From NCBI RefSeq assembly GCF_000203815.1, contig NW_004457737.1, positions 2,356,001 through 2,420,000 on the forward strand: 64,000 bases of DNA, written 5' to 3'. The position numbers and the translations under genes were made by a program. Source of the stretch: Cavenderia fasciculata (taxonomy: Eukaryota > Evosea > Eumycetozoa > Acytosteliales > Cavenderiaceae). Positions 25,819 to 37,100 of the stretch are shown piece after piece. Numbering within the stretch: the stretch's first letter is position 1; each line of letters opens with the position of its first letter. The notes below the pieces were generated by a model that was not told where the DNA came from, did no database searches, and saw nothing but the letters and a program-made list of their open reading frames with translations.

Positions 25819-26444
25819 GAATAATGATTGATTGAATGAATGAGACAGTGGTAGTAGTAGTGAGTGGTAGTAGTATCGCGAATGAATGAAGGTAATTTAA
25901 ATTATTATAAATATTTATTATACTGTGAGTAGTCGTCGATGCAGTCAGTAGTTCACACACCACAAATATATTTTATATTATTATTATTATTACTATTATC
26001 ATTCATTCGAATGAACCAACCCCCTAAGAGGAGGATAGAGATATTGTTTCTAATAATCACATTGGCGATCAAAGATGACCAGTATTGCCTTTTATGAACA
26101 TGTTAATATGATTTACGAATGAAACTCAGGCGTGTTTGAGGAGTGTAAAAAGGCAGATGCGTTCAATTAATAAAAAGAAAGGTCAGAATATTCCTTTTAT
26201 TATTACTTTTAATAAATCTTGTGTGATATAAATATATTTATAAATTCACAAACTCGGTTCAATATTACTCTTGTGAAGAATACATTCATTGATGAATAGT
26301 ATAGTGAATAAATTAAATTAATTAAAATTAATCACATGATACACCCTCCGATTATGGGATTTTAGAATGAAATAATAAACATTCCTTTTTCGAGTAATGA
26401 GTTCATTTGAGTATATATATATGTAAAGATAGAGATAGTAGAGT
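25546..26444. other. Divergent promoter region with CACGTG
   Basis: No gene. CACGTG at 25751-25756. ATT/TTA triplet repeats at 25786-25818 and 25975-25999. It serves the trehalose-phosphate synthase (-) and the nucleoporin gene (+). Confidence 0.45.
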
Positions 26445-28155
26445 ATGAGTTATAGAAACCCTTTTTCTAATTTATCAAACACCGCTCCAACAACCACAGC
26501 AACAACAAACAAGACAGCATCACCTACCTTGACAAGTGTAAAGCTTGGTGGTTTGTTGTGGAATGATACTTGTTGTGGATTGGAGGGTCAAGAATCGTTT
26601 ATTCACGATGAGACATCACCAGAGGAGAGTCGTTTTGAGGCACTTCAATCATTGGCTAATGGTCAAATAGATCAATATGTATGTATTATTGAAACAATCA
26701 TCTGATGACAATTTGTAGGCCGTTTCTAACCATCATCTTTGGTTTAACCACGTATAGAGACATAAATTTAATAGTAAAGAAGCAGAAAAGAAAGCAATAT
26801 TTGAAGAATTCAATAGAGATCAACATGGAGTGATGGCAAAGTTAAAGAATAATATGCAATCACTTACTACCTTTGGAAGTGCAATACCACAACAACAGAC
26901 TACTGTATTTGGTCAGGCAGCGACATCGTCTGCATTTGGTTCACAACCATCAACATCTGCATTTGGTTCGCAACCATCAACATCTGCATTTGGTTCACAA
27001 CCATCGGCGTTTGGGAATACCTCTGCATTTGGTCAACCTTCTTCAGGTGGTGTGTTTGGTTCGTCAGGTGCATCAAGTAATCCAACAGAATCGGTGTTTG
27101 GATCGACACCAGCATCAGCATTTGGTTCACAACCATCAACATCTGCATTTGGTGGTGCCAATACCTCTGCATTTGGTCAACCATCTACATTTGGGGGATC
27201 TCCTACCACTGGCAATCCATCAGTATTTGGATCGTCACCAACATCGGCTTTTGGACAACCATCAACACCGACATCAGCGTTTGGATCAACACCAACATCA
27301 GCATTTGGACAACAATCGACATCAACATCAGCATTTGGACAACAATCAACACCAACATCAGCTTTTGGGTCAACTACGCCATTTGGTTCAACATCATCAT
27401 CAACACCATTTGGTCAACCTCCTTCTACACCACCATTTGGGTCTAGTAATCCTACGGGGTCGGTGTTTGGTGGACAACAACAGCAACAGCCATCTCCATT
27501 TGGTGTGACAAGTACTCCTTCAACAGGATCGGTATTTGGGGGACAGCAACAACAAACGGTATCACCCTTTTCATCGGGAGGTGGAGGTTCAGTATTTGGT
27601 GGACAGCAGCAAACTTCTACACCTTTTTCAAATCCAACCAACTCTGGAGGCACTGTGTTTGGACAAACACCATCCACGCCATCACCATTTGGCACAACCA
27701 ACCCAACAAGCTCTGGAGGAAGTGTATTTGGACAAACACCATCCACACCATCACCATTTGGCACTAATCCAACCAATAATAATAATCCAACAAGTGTATT
27801 TGGACAACAAACACCATCCACTCCATTTGGCACTAATCCAACTGTCTTTGGACAACAACAACAACAACAAACCTCTCCATTTTCAAATAATAATACATCC
27901 TCTTCGGTGTCTCCATTCCAACCTGGACCCTCACCTTTTTCCAATACCAATACATCCACAACCTCTCCTCCATCATCACCATTTGTTCCAACAACTAATA
28001 ATAATAATAATATTCAATCCACGACACCTTTATCAACAAACTTTAAAATGCCAACCACTACACCATCAGAGATTGATATTGAGAAATTCAGAGCACTTAG
28101 TTTCACACTTTTTGACATTCCTGAAATGCCACCTCCACGCGAACTTATTTTTTAA
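26445..28155 (+). CDS. nup42: FG-repeat nucleoporin, Nup42/CG1-like
   Basis: Exons 26445-26678 and 26758-28155 (phase 0) give 543 residues. A short N-terminal region and a charged helical stretch (RHKFNSKEAEKKAIFEEFNR) precede about 370 residues with some 45 FG dipeptides spaced by Ser/Thr/Gln/Pro (SAFGSQPST, SVFGQTPSTPSPFG). Such repeats form the permeability mesh of the nuclear pore. The C-terminal end IEKFRALSFTLFDIPEMPPP-REL resembles the Gle1-binding end of vertebrate NUPL2/Nup42 (FTLGKIPLKPPPLEL), which helps the RNA helicase DDX19/Dbp5 in mRNA export. The CCCH zinc finger at the start of the vertebrate protein is not present in the predicted exons. FG class certain; Nup42 orthology is inference from the last 25 residues. 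Confidence 0.8.
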
Positions 28156-28462
28156 ATTAATACAATGGATACTAGTATGGATAAATAATATTATCTCTAT
28201 TACTTTTCTGTTCATCTGTACATACAAACAAAAAAACCTTACAACCTGGTATTCATTCACCCACCACACCACAATTTTTTTTTTCCAAACTTTTCCATGT
28301 TTTTCTTTTATATTTTTTTAAACTCTCTATTCCTCCATGCCCATGATATCATATGTTTTAAACAAATAATTATATGAATTTCATTTATCCATTTAAGTAA
28401 AACAAACAATAATAATTCTAAAAAAGTGTTTTAGAAAAATATATTTTTTTTTCACAAAAAGA
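28156..28462. other. Tandem-gene spacer
   Basis: 3' flank of the nucleoporin and promoter of the hexosaminidase-like gene, AT-rich, with T runs. No further feature seen. Confidence 0.4.
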
Positions 28463-30239
28463 ATGGGAAAGCTATTTAAATCATCACCATTCCAAAGGTT
28501 TCCATCATCAGCAATATTTAGTACCAAGATTCTGGGAATTGCGGTATTCACTATATTCTTTGTATTGGTAATGGTCAATCAAATAGAAATGGTCATCAAT
28601 TCACATCAATTCATTCCACTTCCATCCAATCAGTGGTCACATATAAGAATAGTACCTCTACCGATGAATGTGACCAATGGAACCGACGTCTATTTCCTTC
28701 ATGACACATTCACCTTTGAAACAACCTCTTCAAGTAAAATATTAAAATCTGCAATCCAAAGATACCATTCTCTCATCTTTACACAACAAACATCCAATGG
28801 TATCGATAGTTCATTCGATCCATTAAATGATAAAATAGCCGGATTTAATTTGACTGATAATACAAATATTAATCCAAATTTTATAAATGTATGATGAAAC
28901 ATAAAAATATTGATATTAATATAGATGGATGGATATATAATTAACATTTTATTTTATTTTGTTTATTATATATAGAAATTGGTTATTAATATAATATCAA
29001 AAGATGAAACATTACAATTGGGGATGGATGAAAGTTATAGTTTACTATTAGAGACAAAGGGATTCGAGTTGAATGCCAAGACGGTATTTGGTGCTTTGAG
29101 AGGGTTAGAATCATTTTCACAAATGATAGAATACAGTCGATTCAATACTGCATCCTCTTACTTTATTCAACATTGTCCTTGGAGGATATTTGACAAACCA
29201 CGATTCCAACATAGAGGAACTCTCTTGGATACATCCAAACAATATATTCCTATCCAAGCCATACAATCTTTTATCGATGCTCTTTCCTATTCAAAATTTA
29301 ATGTATTTCATTGGCATTTAATAGTTGGTTCACAAGTATGTTGATTCATAGCAAACCTAAATTATTTATATTTCTAACCAATAATTATTATTTTTAAAGA
29401 AAACACAAAGTAATAACCAAACGTATAGTCACAGTGAAATTAAAACAATTGTAGAATACGCAAAAGAAAGAGGTATTAGAGTACTTGTAGAAGTGGATAT
29501 GCCAGCAGCAGGTCAAAAATGTAATATTGCATTTGACTCATCAACAGACGAACCATACGAATTAGCATTGGGATTAATGAAAGAGACAAGACATTTATTT
29601 CCAGAGAATTTAATACATTTTGGAAGATACAAAGAGAATATGGTATGCAACGATGACAAAGATTCTTCAGAGGAAATTAAAAAAGATAGGATCGATAAAA
29701 CAAATACCGGTGTATGGGAATTCTTTCAAAGTAAAATAGTTGATTATATTCTTCAACAAGAGAATCAAGAGAGATCACCTGTATTGTGGCAAATGGATGA
29801 TGATGATGATAATGACAACAACAACCTCTTGTCGATCGAAAATGATGAAAGTTTAATTCCAAAACAAGTTATACTTCAAATCAATCAATTATCAACTTTA
29901 CAACGAGCCATTGAAAATGGGTATCGAGTGATTGCTTCCAATTCATTTGGTGGTTTAAATCAAACTTGGCAATCATTATACAATAATGACTTTACAGTTA
30001 ATATAACTAATTCAGACCAACTTGCTAGAGTATTGGGTGGTGAAACGAATATGGAAATCACCCAGGTTGTCATAGATGATGACAAAAAGAGTATCATTTC
30101 ACAAGATTGGATCACTAGAAATGCCGCAGCAGCTGAGAGATTATGGTCGCCTCCTTGTATCAACGGTGCCGATTTAGAAAGAGACGTAGAACCTCGTTTA
30201 GAAAGATTCCAATTACTTTTAATGTCAAGAGTTAATTAA
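28463..30239 (+). CDS. GH20 beta-hexosaminidase-like type II membrane protein, probable pseudoenzyme
   Basis: Exons 28463-28888, 28976-29335 and 29400-30239, all phase 0, give 541 residues. An N-terminal helix (ILGIAVFTIFFVLVMVNQIE) without cleavage site suggests a type II anchor. GH20 features: N-terminal alpha/beta domain, VFGALRGLESFSQMIEY, FQHRGTLLDTSKQYIPIQAI (about 219-238), FNVFHWHL (251-258), EYAKERGIRVLVEVDMP. But the catalytic HxGGDE motif reads HFGRYKE (335-341), so both the Asp and the Glu acid/base are gone from their place; the DSQ-SFP loop after HWHL is missing and PGH reads PAAG. The barrel is also shortened, with an Asp/Asn-rich insert near 29790-29840. The frame and splice sites are intact, so it is probably expressed but not a glycosidase. 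Confidence 0.82.
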
Positions 30240-30438
30240 TAATAATAATAATAATATTTTTTTTTCACAAGTAAATAAAAATGATGATATTTTTAAACAG
30301 AAATAATAATATTATTACAAACAACCATACTGTGGTAGGTGTTCTGTTCATATTAATAATGTAAAGTTTGTTCTACTACAATACTTTGTTAGACCCTTAA
30401 TTTTACAATATATTTATTTATTAATTCCATTTTTTACT

Positions 30439-31161
30439 CTATTGTTCATCTTTAATTTTTTGATTAATATAATTGGTTATATAGTCTTTTATGGATTGAC
30501 AATTATCACCTTTGAAAGCACTGATTTCGAGATATTGTAAACCTTTTTGATTGGCAAATGTTTGTGCCTGTTCAAATGATATGGCTCTCTCTCTGACAGA
30601 CTCTTTGACTAGATCCAATTTATTGCCAATGATGAGGATATTGGGTGCTACCGTATTTATTTGAGGTTGTTGTGCCTCACTTAACCAATTAGGCAAATTT
30701 GTAAATGAAACATCAAATGTTATATCGTACACCACAAAGATGAAATCTGCTGATCGATAATATGAAAATGGCAATTTACCACCAAATCTTTCTTGTCCAA
30801 GCTTTAAAGATAGATAGATACATATATATGTTAGACTAATCTTATAACCTAACCTTTTTTTCATTATGTGTATTATACATACAGAATCGAAAAAATGAAC
30901 ATTAACCTCTTGATTGTTTAAACAATTGAGTGTAAGATTTGAAGGTTTTACATATCTGTTTCCAATAGATGTTACTGATTGACCAGTTAATTGATGCTCT
31001 ATTGTTGATTTACCACTACCGAGATCACCGACAATCGCTACCTTGAATAGTGTTCTACCTTTGAATTGAGTACTACCATAATGATTCTTTTCTTTTGGAA
31101 TTTCAACTTGTTGTTGTTGATCTTTTGCACTTGTACTACCGCTACCACTTTTACAACTCAT
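30439..31161 (-). CDS. Atypical Ras-superfamily (Rab-like) small GTPase
   Basis: Exons 30883-31161 and 30439-30801 give 213 residues. Motifs: P-loop GDLGSGKST, G3 DSLGQERF (usual DTAGQE), G4 NKLD, G5 EISA. A 38-residue Ser/Gln-rich extension precedes the fold. Switch I lacks a recognisable effector Thr, and the C-terminus (INQKIKDEQ) has no prenylatable Cys, so stable membrane anchoring by a lipid is unlikely. The intron (30802-30882, 81 nt) is a multiple of three and has no in-frame stop; if retained it would add 27 residues between strand 3 and the G3 motif and ruin it, so splicing is the sensible reading. Closest in style to Rab/Rab-like GTPases; exact subfamily not assignable. Convergent with the GH20-like gene. 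Confidence 0.85.
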   Translation of the reverse strand: MSCKSGSGSTSAKDQQQQVEIPKEKNHYGSTQFKGRTLFKVAIVGDLGSGKSTIEHQLTGQSVTSIGNRYVKPSNLTLNCLNNQEVNVHFFDSVCIIHIMKKRLGYKISLTYICIYLSLKLGQERFGGKLPFSYYRSADFIFVVYDITFDVSFTNLPNWLSEAQQPQINTVAPNILIIGNKLDLVKESVRERAISFEQAQTFANQKGLQYLEISAFKGDNCQSIKDYITNYINQKIKDEQ

Positions 31162-31581
31162 TTCTTATATTATTCTTCTTCTCGGTCGTTTACTGTTATT
31201 ATTATTGACTTAAGTCATAGAATTGATTTGATGACGTTTTAAACAAGCCAAGACCATGGTCAATAAATATCTCTCTTTTTTATTTACATGTTTTAAAAAA
31301 GAGAGGAAAATGATCTTTCGAAACCAAGAACTCTTTTTTACTTTACAAGAGAGACTCTCATGTTTCAATGATAATTTTTTGTTGAATATATATCACATTG
31401 ATGGATTAACAATTGTCAGTGCACCGATTTCCAGATATAAACATTCTTTGATTGGCAAATGTTTGTGCCTGGTTCAAATGTGTAAATAAATAAGATTTTT
31501 TGGTTTGTTTGTTTTATTAATTAATTATCAAATTATTATTATTATTATTATTATTGATTGAATGATCGATTGATTGATTGA
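31162..31581. other. Spacer containing a GTPase gene relic
   Basis: Promoter of the GTPase gene (-) and 3' flank of the acyltransferase gene (-). About 80 bp of it (31401-31480) is a degenerate copy of GTPase coding sequence, listed separately. An (ATT)n run is at 31534-31555. Confidence 0.5.
31401..31480 (-). pseudogene. Relic fragment of the neighbouring GTPase gene
   Basis: On the plus strand this stretch follows 30491-30578 (exon 2 of the GTPase gene) base for base over much of its length: ATGGATT-ACAATT, then a diverged middle with a roughly 9-bp deletion, then a 25-nt identical run ending TTTGTGCCTG, then TTCAAATG. Frame is lost. It lies upstream of the intact gene in the same orientation, so it looks like the remains of a tandem duplicate whose other parts have decayed or been deleted. 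Confidence 0.7.
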
Positions 31582-33093
31582 TTATAATTTAGATGGCTGG
31601 TACAATGGAATATTCAAGATATTTTTTTTCAAAGTATTCATCAAGAGGTTGATTTCATGTTTGGTAAAATCCATTTTTTGATAGCTAATGGCTAGATTGA
31701 GACCACCGACATTGGTAGAGCTAGCAGTGGCGATGAATCCGCACCCCGATACAAAGGAGGATTGCGAGCAGTGAAGCGCCTGGACGTCCCAATGTTTGGA
31801 CGAGTCGCCTTTGTGGGGAATGACAACCTTGCCAACATCGCTGAAAATAAACGAGCAGCCACGTCCCATTGGGAGACTCTTGATGCGGTCAAACCATCCT
31901 TGTGTATAGTCCTCGGGAAAGGTGCCAACATACTCCAACACACTGACGTGACGGAGTCCTTGGACATGTCCCGTTTTGATGTACTGCATATAGTCGCGAC
32001 AATGCTCCCAAAAGGCAGAGTGGATCGTGTCGAGTGACATGGACGTGTCGCGGACAATCGACCCAATATACATACCAACATCGCTCGATGGGACAACAGG
32101 CTTGCAATAGGGACGTGCATTGAATGGAGTGGACGTGCGAAACTCCATCGTGTGTGCACGACCCACTCCGAATATCTCGAGCAGCGACATGATGATACAG
32201 TTGTAGAGTGCAGAGTGCGTTGTCACCTTCATCTCACGGCATTTCTTGGAGACTAATTCAAAGGCGCGTGGTTCAATCCTGATGGTTTTGATACGCGTCT
32301 TGTGCTTTTCTTGTTGGGCCGCTCGCACGCCGCTCCAGTACTGCCCGGTGATGGGACGCTGGTGGAGCATTGCAGGGAGGTTGGATTGGGACTGCTCCTG
32401 AACATCGGCGACCTCATCCTTGATATGGTAGGGGTTGTAGTGCTCGAGGACGCCCGTCGACTGGAACCCGTTTGGCGGCTTGACAAACGAGTCGACTAGT
32501 TGGTCAGGTCGCAGATGAAAGTCACCGCTGTTGGCCGTTTCAACGATACTCTTGAGGATATGCAGCATTCCAACACCGTCAGTGATAACATGGTTGGCTG
32601 ACCAAATCAAGTAAAACTCGTCTGGGTAGCGGTCACACAACACGGCCTGCAAGTACCACTGCGGACGGTCAGTCGCCTCAATGTCAAAGTCAAAGTTGCA
32701 AATATCTTGCTCTAGACGGTCGACCACTTGGAGATCCTTAAAGTCGTGGTTGGACACTTTGAACGATTTGGCCAGGTCAAACGGCGCAATGTGTACAAAC
32801 TTGGGTTGGTCAGTGTGATGATCGATGACAGCATACGACAGCTGTGGGATACTATGTACCAACTGATTTAAAGCGTGGTACAGTATCTTGAAACAATAGT
32901 CTTTGGAAATGGGAGTGAATTGTTTTTCGGTCACTTTTATCTGCATCGATCCTAATATCGATCCGAAAATTCCTGCCAGTTGTTTGGAAAGTTGGTACTT
33001 TTCAGATAGACCTAATGGTCGTACCACACTATAATTTGGTGCTGGTCCTGGTACTGGTGCTGGTGGTTGTGGTTGGACTATGACAGGTTCCAT
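31582..33093 (-). CDS. Alcohol acetyltransferase / condensation-type acyltransferase-like protein
   Basis: One intronless frame of 503 residues. The motif HVITDG (His168, Asp172, Gly173) in SANHVITDGVGMLHIL is the HxxxDG active site of the chloramphenicol-acetyltransferase-like superfamily (BAHD, condensation domains, fungal alcohol acetyltransferases); the two-lobed size and the later segments (RTSTPFNARPYC, DVGMYIGSIV) fit the AATase branch best. Expected chemistry is transfer of an acyl group from CoA to an alcohol or amine; substrate unknown. A Pro-rich 20-residue start has no signal peptide. The gene is markedly GC-richer than its neighbours (38 of 60 bases in 32341-32400). Parts of the PP2A and trehalose-phosphate synthase genes are also GC-rich, so this may reflect expression-linked codon choice. 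Confidence 0.75.
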   Translation of the reverse strand: MEPVIVQPQPPAPVPGPAPNYSVVRPLGLSEKYQLSKQLAGIFGSILGSMQIKVTEKQFTPISKDYCFKILYHALNQLVHSIPQLSYAVIDHHTDQPKFVHIAPFDLAKSFKVSNHDFKDLQVVDRLEQDICNFDFDIEATDRPQWYLQAVLCDRYPDEFYLIWSANHVITDGVGMLHILKSIVETANSGDFHLRPDQLVDSFVKPPNGFQSTGVLEHYNPYHIKDEVADVQEQSQSNLPAMLHQRPITGQYWSGVRAAQQEKHKTRIKTIRIEPRAFELVSKKCREMKVTTHSALYNCIIMSLLEIFGVGRAHTMEFRTSTPFNARPYCKPVVPSSDVGMYIGSIVRDTSMSLDTIHSAFWEHCRDYMQYIKTGHVQGLRHVSVLEYVGTFPEDYTQGWFDRIKSLPMGRGCSFIFSDVGKVVIPHKGDSSKHWDVQALHCSQSSFVSGCGFIATASSTNVGGLNLAISYQKMDFTKHEINLLMNTLKKNILNIPLYQPSKL

Positions 33094-34188
33094 CTATCTC
33101 TCTCTCTCTCTCTCTCTCTTTGATTTAATTTTCAAATAATAAATAATTATAAAAATACACAATTTATAGGATGCTGGATTGCAAATGACTATATTTATAT
33201 AAATATATAATATATGTTATCGACAAATGGATGAGCAGTTAACCGCAACCATGATTGTCGGTAGGCAGGCAGTCAGTCTGTCAGTCTGTCATTTGAATGT
33301 GACAGGCAATGGAATGGAACCAACCAAATTAATTGTATTCGATGAATTCATATACATTTTAAATATATTAAATTAAAAATTACTATTACGATTATAGTAA
33401 TAGTAATAAGTTATTATTACTATTACTATTGTTATTATATTATGTTATTGTTGGGTTATCATTATGGGTGGGTGGTGTGTGGTAGATATAATTATATTAC
33501 GGATGGATGATTGACTGTACTATGGAGGATTGACAGTAATATAACAATAGTGAAAACCATATGGTGGGTAGGTGGGGGGTGGGTGGGGTATAGATAGAAG
33601 ACATTTTCGTGCGTATATTATGCAATGAATCGTCTGGATGTTTATCTCTCTGATTTGCGTTCTACCTTGAAAAATAATATATTTGGTATATTTGTTGTAG
33701 TGTATGTTGACGTGATTACTTTTTGTACAATATGTTCACGTGAACATTATCGGATATTTAAATATATAATATTAACACAACACACAAACAAATAAACTAT
33801 AATAATAATAATAATAATTATGTTATATTTGTGTGTTGGTGTGTTGGTGCGTGAATAGAGTTGTATGAATATAAACTAATTTATAAAGATTTAATCTAAC
33901 CATATTGTGTCAATAGTAAAGATAAAATGTTGCTGATTAAAAAGGGTTGAAAATATGATGTATGTTTGAAAAAATTGAATTTTAAAAAAAAGGAGGGAAA
34001 ATGAGCCTACACGTTGAGAAACAAGTCATAGTTCACAGCAATTAAGATTAAGAATCAACACATACCACTACCTGTATATATATATATATATATACACCCT
34101 CTATCCATCTACCCTATCAATCTATAATCTAAACTATTAAGTTAAGTTGAGAGAGAGAAAGAGAAAGAGAGAACAATAAGAGATAGAT
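33094..34188. other. 1.1 kb divergent promoter region with a 16-bp palindrome
   Basis: No gene. A perfect palindrome ATGTTCACGTGAACAT at 33732-33747 contains CACGTG. Short tandem CAGTCTGT units at about 33267-33290, a TATA-like alternating run at 34076-34095 and a GA-rich tract at 34150-34172 just before the Timeless start were noted. Confidence 0.5.
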
Positions 34189-37100
34189 ATGGATCGAGAT
34201 CAAGTTGAAATCATCCGTATCATCGATGAACTAGGTGAATGGAAACATGCAGATGATCCCAAGAGAAAGAGGTTTATCAAGGGTAGAGAATGTAAAGAGG
34301 CAACTGCTGAATTGTACAGATATCTCAGAAGATTCGACAGTGAGATCTACTCTATGCTCGGACCATTCAATATCATCCAATCAAAACTAATACCCATCGT
34401 TGTATCATATTCAAATGATTTACCTTTAATGGTATCAATATGTAAGAACAATTCAATCATTCAATATCAATGATCATTATTGACAAAAATATCAAGATAC
34501 TAATATATAATATATGTCTTTCTCTACTTTTACAGTAAAAGTATTGGTTAGAATGACAATACCAGTACCAACGATATCAGAAGGATATTTAAAGCAGACT
34601 GGTTATTTATTGGACTATAAAGAATCAATGATAAACAAATCATTCATATCAACTTTAATTGTCATCTTGAAGGAACCATTAAGAAGATTAGAAGTGTATA
34701 GTATCATCAAATATATATAAACAAACAAACAAATCATACAATCTTGTAAGATATTAATAATAATAACATTTATTATTTATTATTTTAGATTGGATGAAGG
34801 AAAGAATGAAGATTATTATATTATTGAATTGGTTTTATCATTGATCAAGAATTTATTGGTGATTGCCGATCCAGAACCACAGGCCAATGTATCCATCAAG
34901 GATTATCGTTGTTTCCTACATGAAAGTTTTATTTTAATATTGGAAGAGTAAGGAGATAGAAAAGATAGATACAACTCTTTGGAAACCAAACACTTACCAT
35001 TCCATCATCATCTAGATGTAAATTTTTAGAATTATTTTTAATTTTGGCACAAAATATTAGAGAGAATAAGATATTTAAATCATTGAGTATCTATTCATTC
35101 TTGTTATTGGAAATATTTGCTTTTATATTCAAAAATGAAAGTCCAGATACTATTTGGTCAAATCAACCAAGACATTTTATTAATATTGATGATATATCAT
35201 CTATTGATAATAATAATCAAAATAATAATAATATAAAGAAAGTTGAAGCACCAAAAGAAGATGATAGATTGGCAAAATTATTGGCACAAGATGCAAAATT
35301 AAAGGCTGCGTCTAGAAAGAAAACAAGTACTAGTAGATTTGTTGGCGCATTTAAAAAGGAGAACAAAATATCATCTACACCAGACGCTCTCAATGATGTA
35401 ACTGCTGCCAAGATTCGTCTCAATGCTTTGCCAAATGCTAGTTTGCAATCGAATGCACCGGTCATTGGTCGTCTCAAAGCTAGTTCTACTCGACGTATGG
35501 CTGGTCCATCTACATACAAAGTGAGGGTTATTCTCAAGTCATGGGCCGAACAATTCCTCGATGGTTGTTACAACACGTTGATGGAGTTGGTCAGTGAGGA
35601 ATTAGAACGAGCAGAGTCTGGTTTGACATCCAACACCATCTTGGCAACTGATCGTATCAACTATTTGTCCCTCACACATTTCTTTACCGGTTTCTCTTTA
35701 GTCTTGCTTCAACAAAACTATGGTCAACAACAACAACAAGAAGAAGGAGGAGAAGAAGAAGAAAAGAAAAAAGAATTTATGAATAATATTATTGGTAGTT
35801 TGTCATCTACTCTCTCGCTCAATACATTTAACTTTGTATTCTCGTGTTGTCTAATGTCTCGACAGACATTTGTACCATTTGGAACAAAGAATAATGCAAA
35901 TGCAACCGATGATGGTGGATTGACTGAAATGTCAATCTCTACAATGAAGGAGATGGTTGCTATCCTCCACTTTATGGGTGTGTCTGGTAACAGCAAAATG
36001 GAAGAGATATCAATGAACATCCAGTCAAAGATCTACTATGAAAGAGATGTGTTCCTCAAACGTGTCGTCGAAATGATTCAAATCTACCACCCAAAGAAGT
36101 ATCCTCAAAGTGTATTGACCGAGTTGACCGAGTTGGCACACACCTCGATCAGTATGGTCGAAAGATTCTGTCAAGTAAACAACAGCATATCCATTCATTC
36201 TCATCGTCGAGCTAAAAAGTCTTCCACCAACAAGGGTCTCGTAGAAGATGTCGATGAAGAAAAGGATCAAGATGGCAAGGTTATGGATATTGATAAAGAT
36301 TTTATCGATGATAATGTTGAAACCAAGAAAAAGAAAAAGGATGAAAATATAAATGGAAATGAAAATGTAAATGGAGTTGATATTGATATTGAAATGAAAG
36401 ATCAAGTAGTTGATGATGAAAAGAAAGAAACAAATGGTGAAAAGAAAGAGGAAAAGGAAGAAACAAATGGTAAAAAGAAAGCAGAAGGAGACCAAAAAAA
36501 TGAAAAGAAAGAAGAGGGAGAAGGAGAAGAAGGAGAAGAAGATATCATTAGAATGAAAAGAGAAGATGATGAAGATGAATATCATGGTCAAAGTACATCT
36601 ATATCTTTTATATCATTCCTTTCAGATTTTGCCAAACCTGATATCGTTAACAATATGTGCACTCTTCTTGGAAACTATCATTACAACTCTGACAAAATCA
36701 ATTATCAACTTGTATCTATTTTCCAAAGATTTAGAACTGAATTGGATTTGGAACCAATGTTTTACAAAGTATGTAAAGAGTAAACACAAAAAAGATTAAC
36801 TATAGGTGGATTAACCCATTCATTCAATCATTTCTAGTTATCAATATTTTATTGTTTTTATAATTTATTAAGAGATCCATTGATTGCAATGGATTCAAAG
36901 GCTATTGATATGGTTGGTTTTGTCAAGACCGTTGTCAATAATTTCTTTAAATATGCTGAAACTAATCCATCGTTGTTATTGCATTTGTGTCTGCCAAAGA
37001 CCAAGTCGACAAGTGGTATTATCATGTCATCGGTGATTGACGAGGATATGTATGGCGCCGGCTATGGTGGTGGGGAACAAAAGAAATCAAGATCAGATAA

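Noticed and set aside
31582-33093. Recent horizontal transfer of the acyltransferase gene from GC content alone
   Set aside because: Parts of the PP2A subunit, trehalose-phosphate synthase and other housekeeping genes here are also GC-rich, so base composition does not separate transfer from codon bias.
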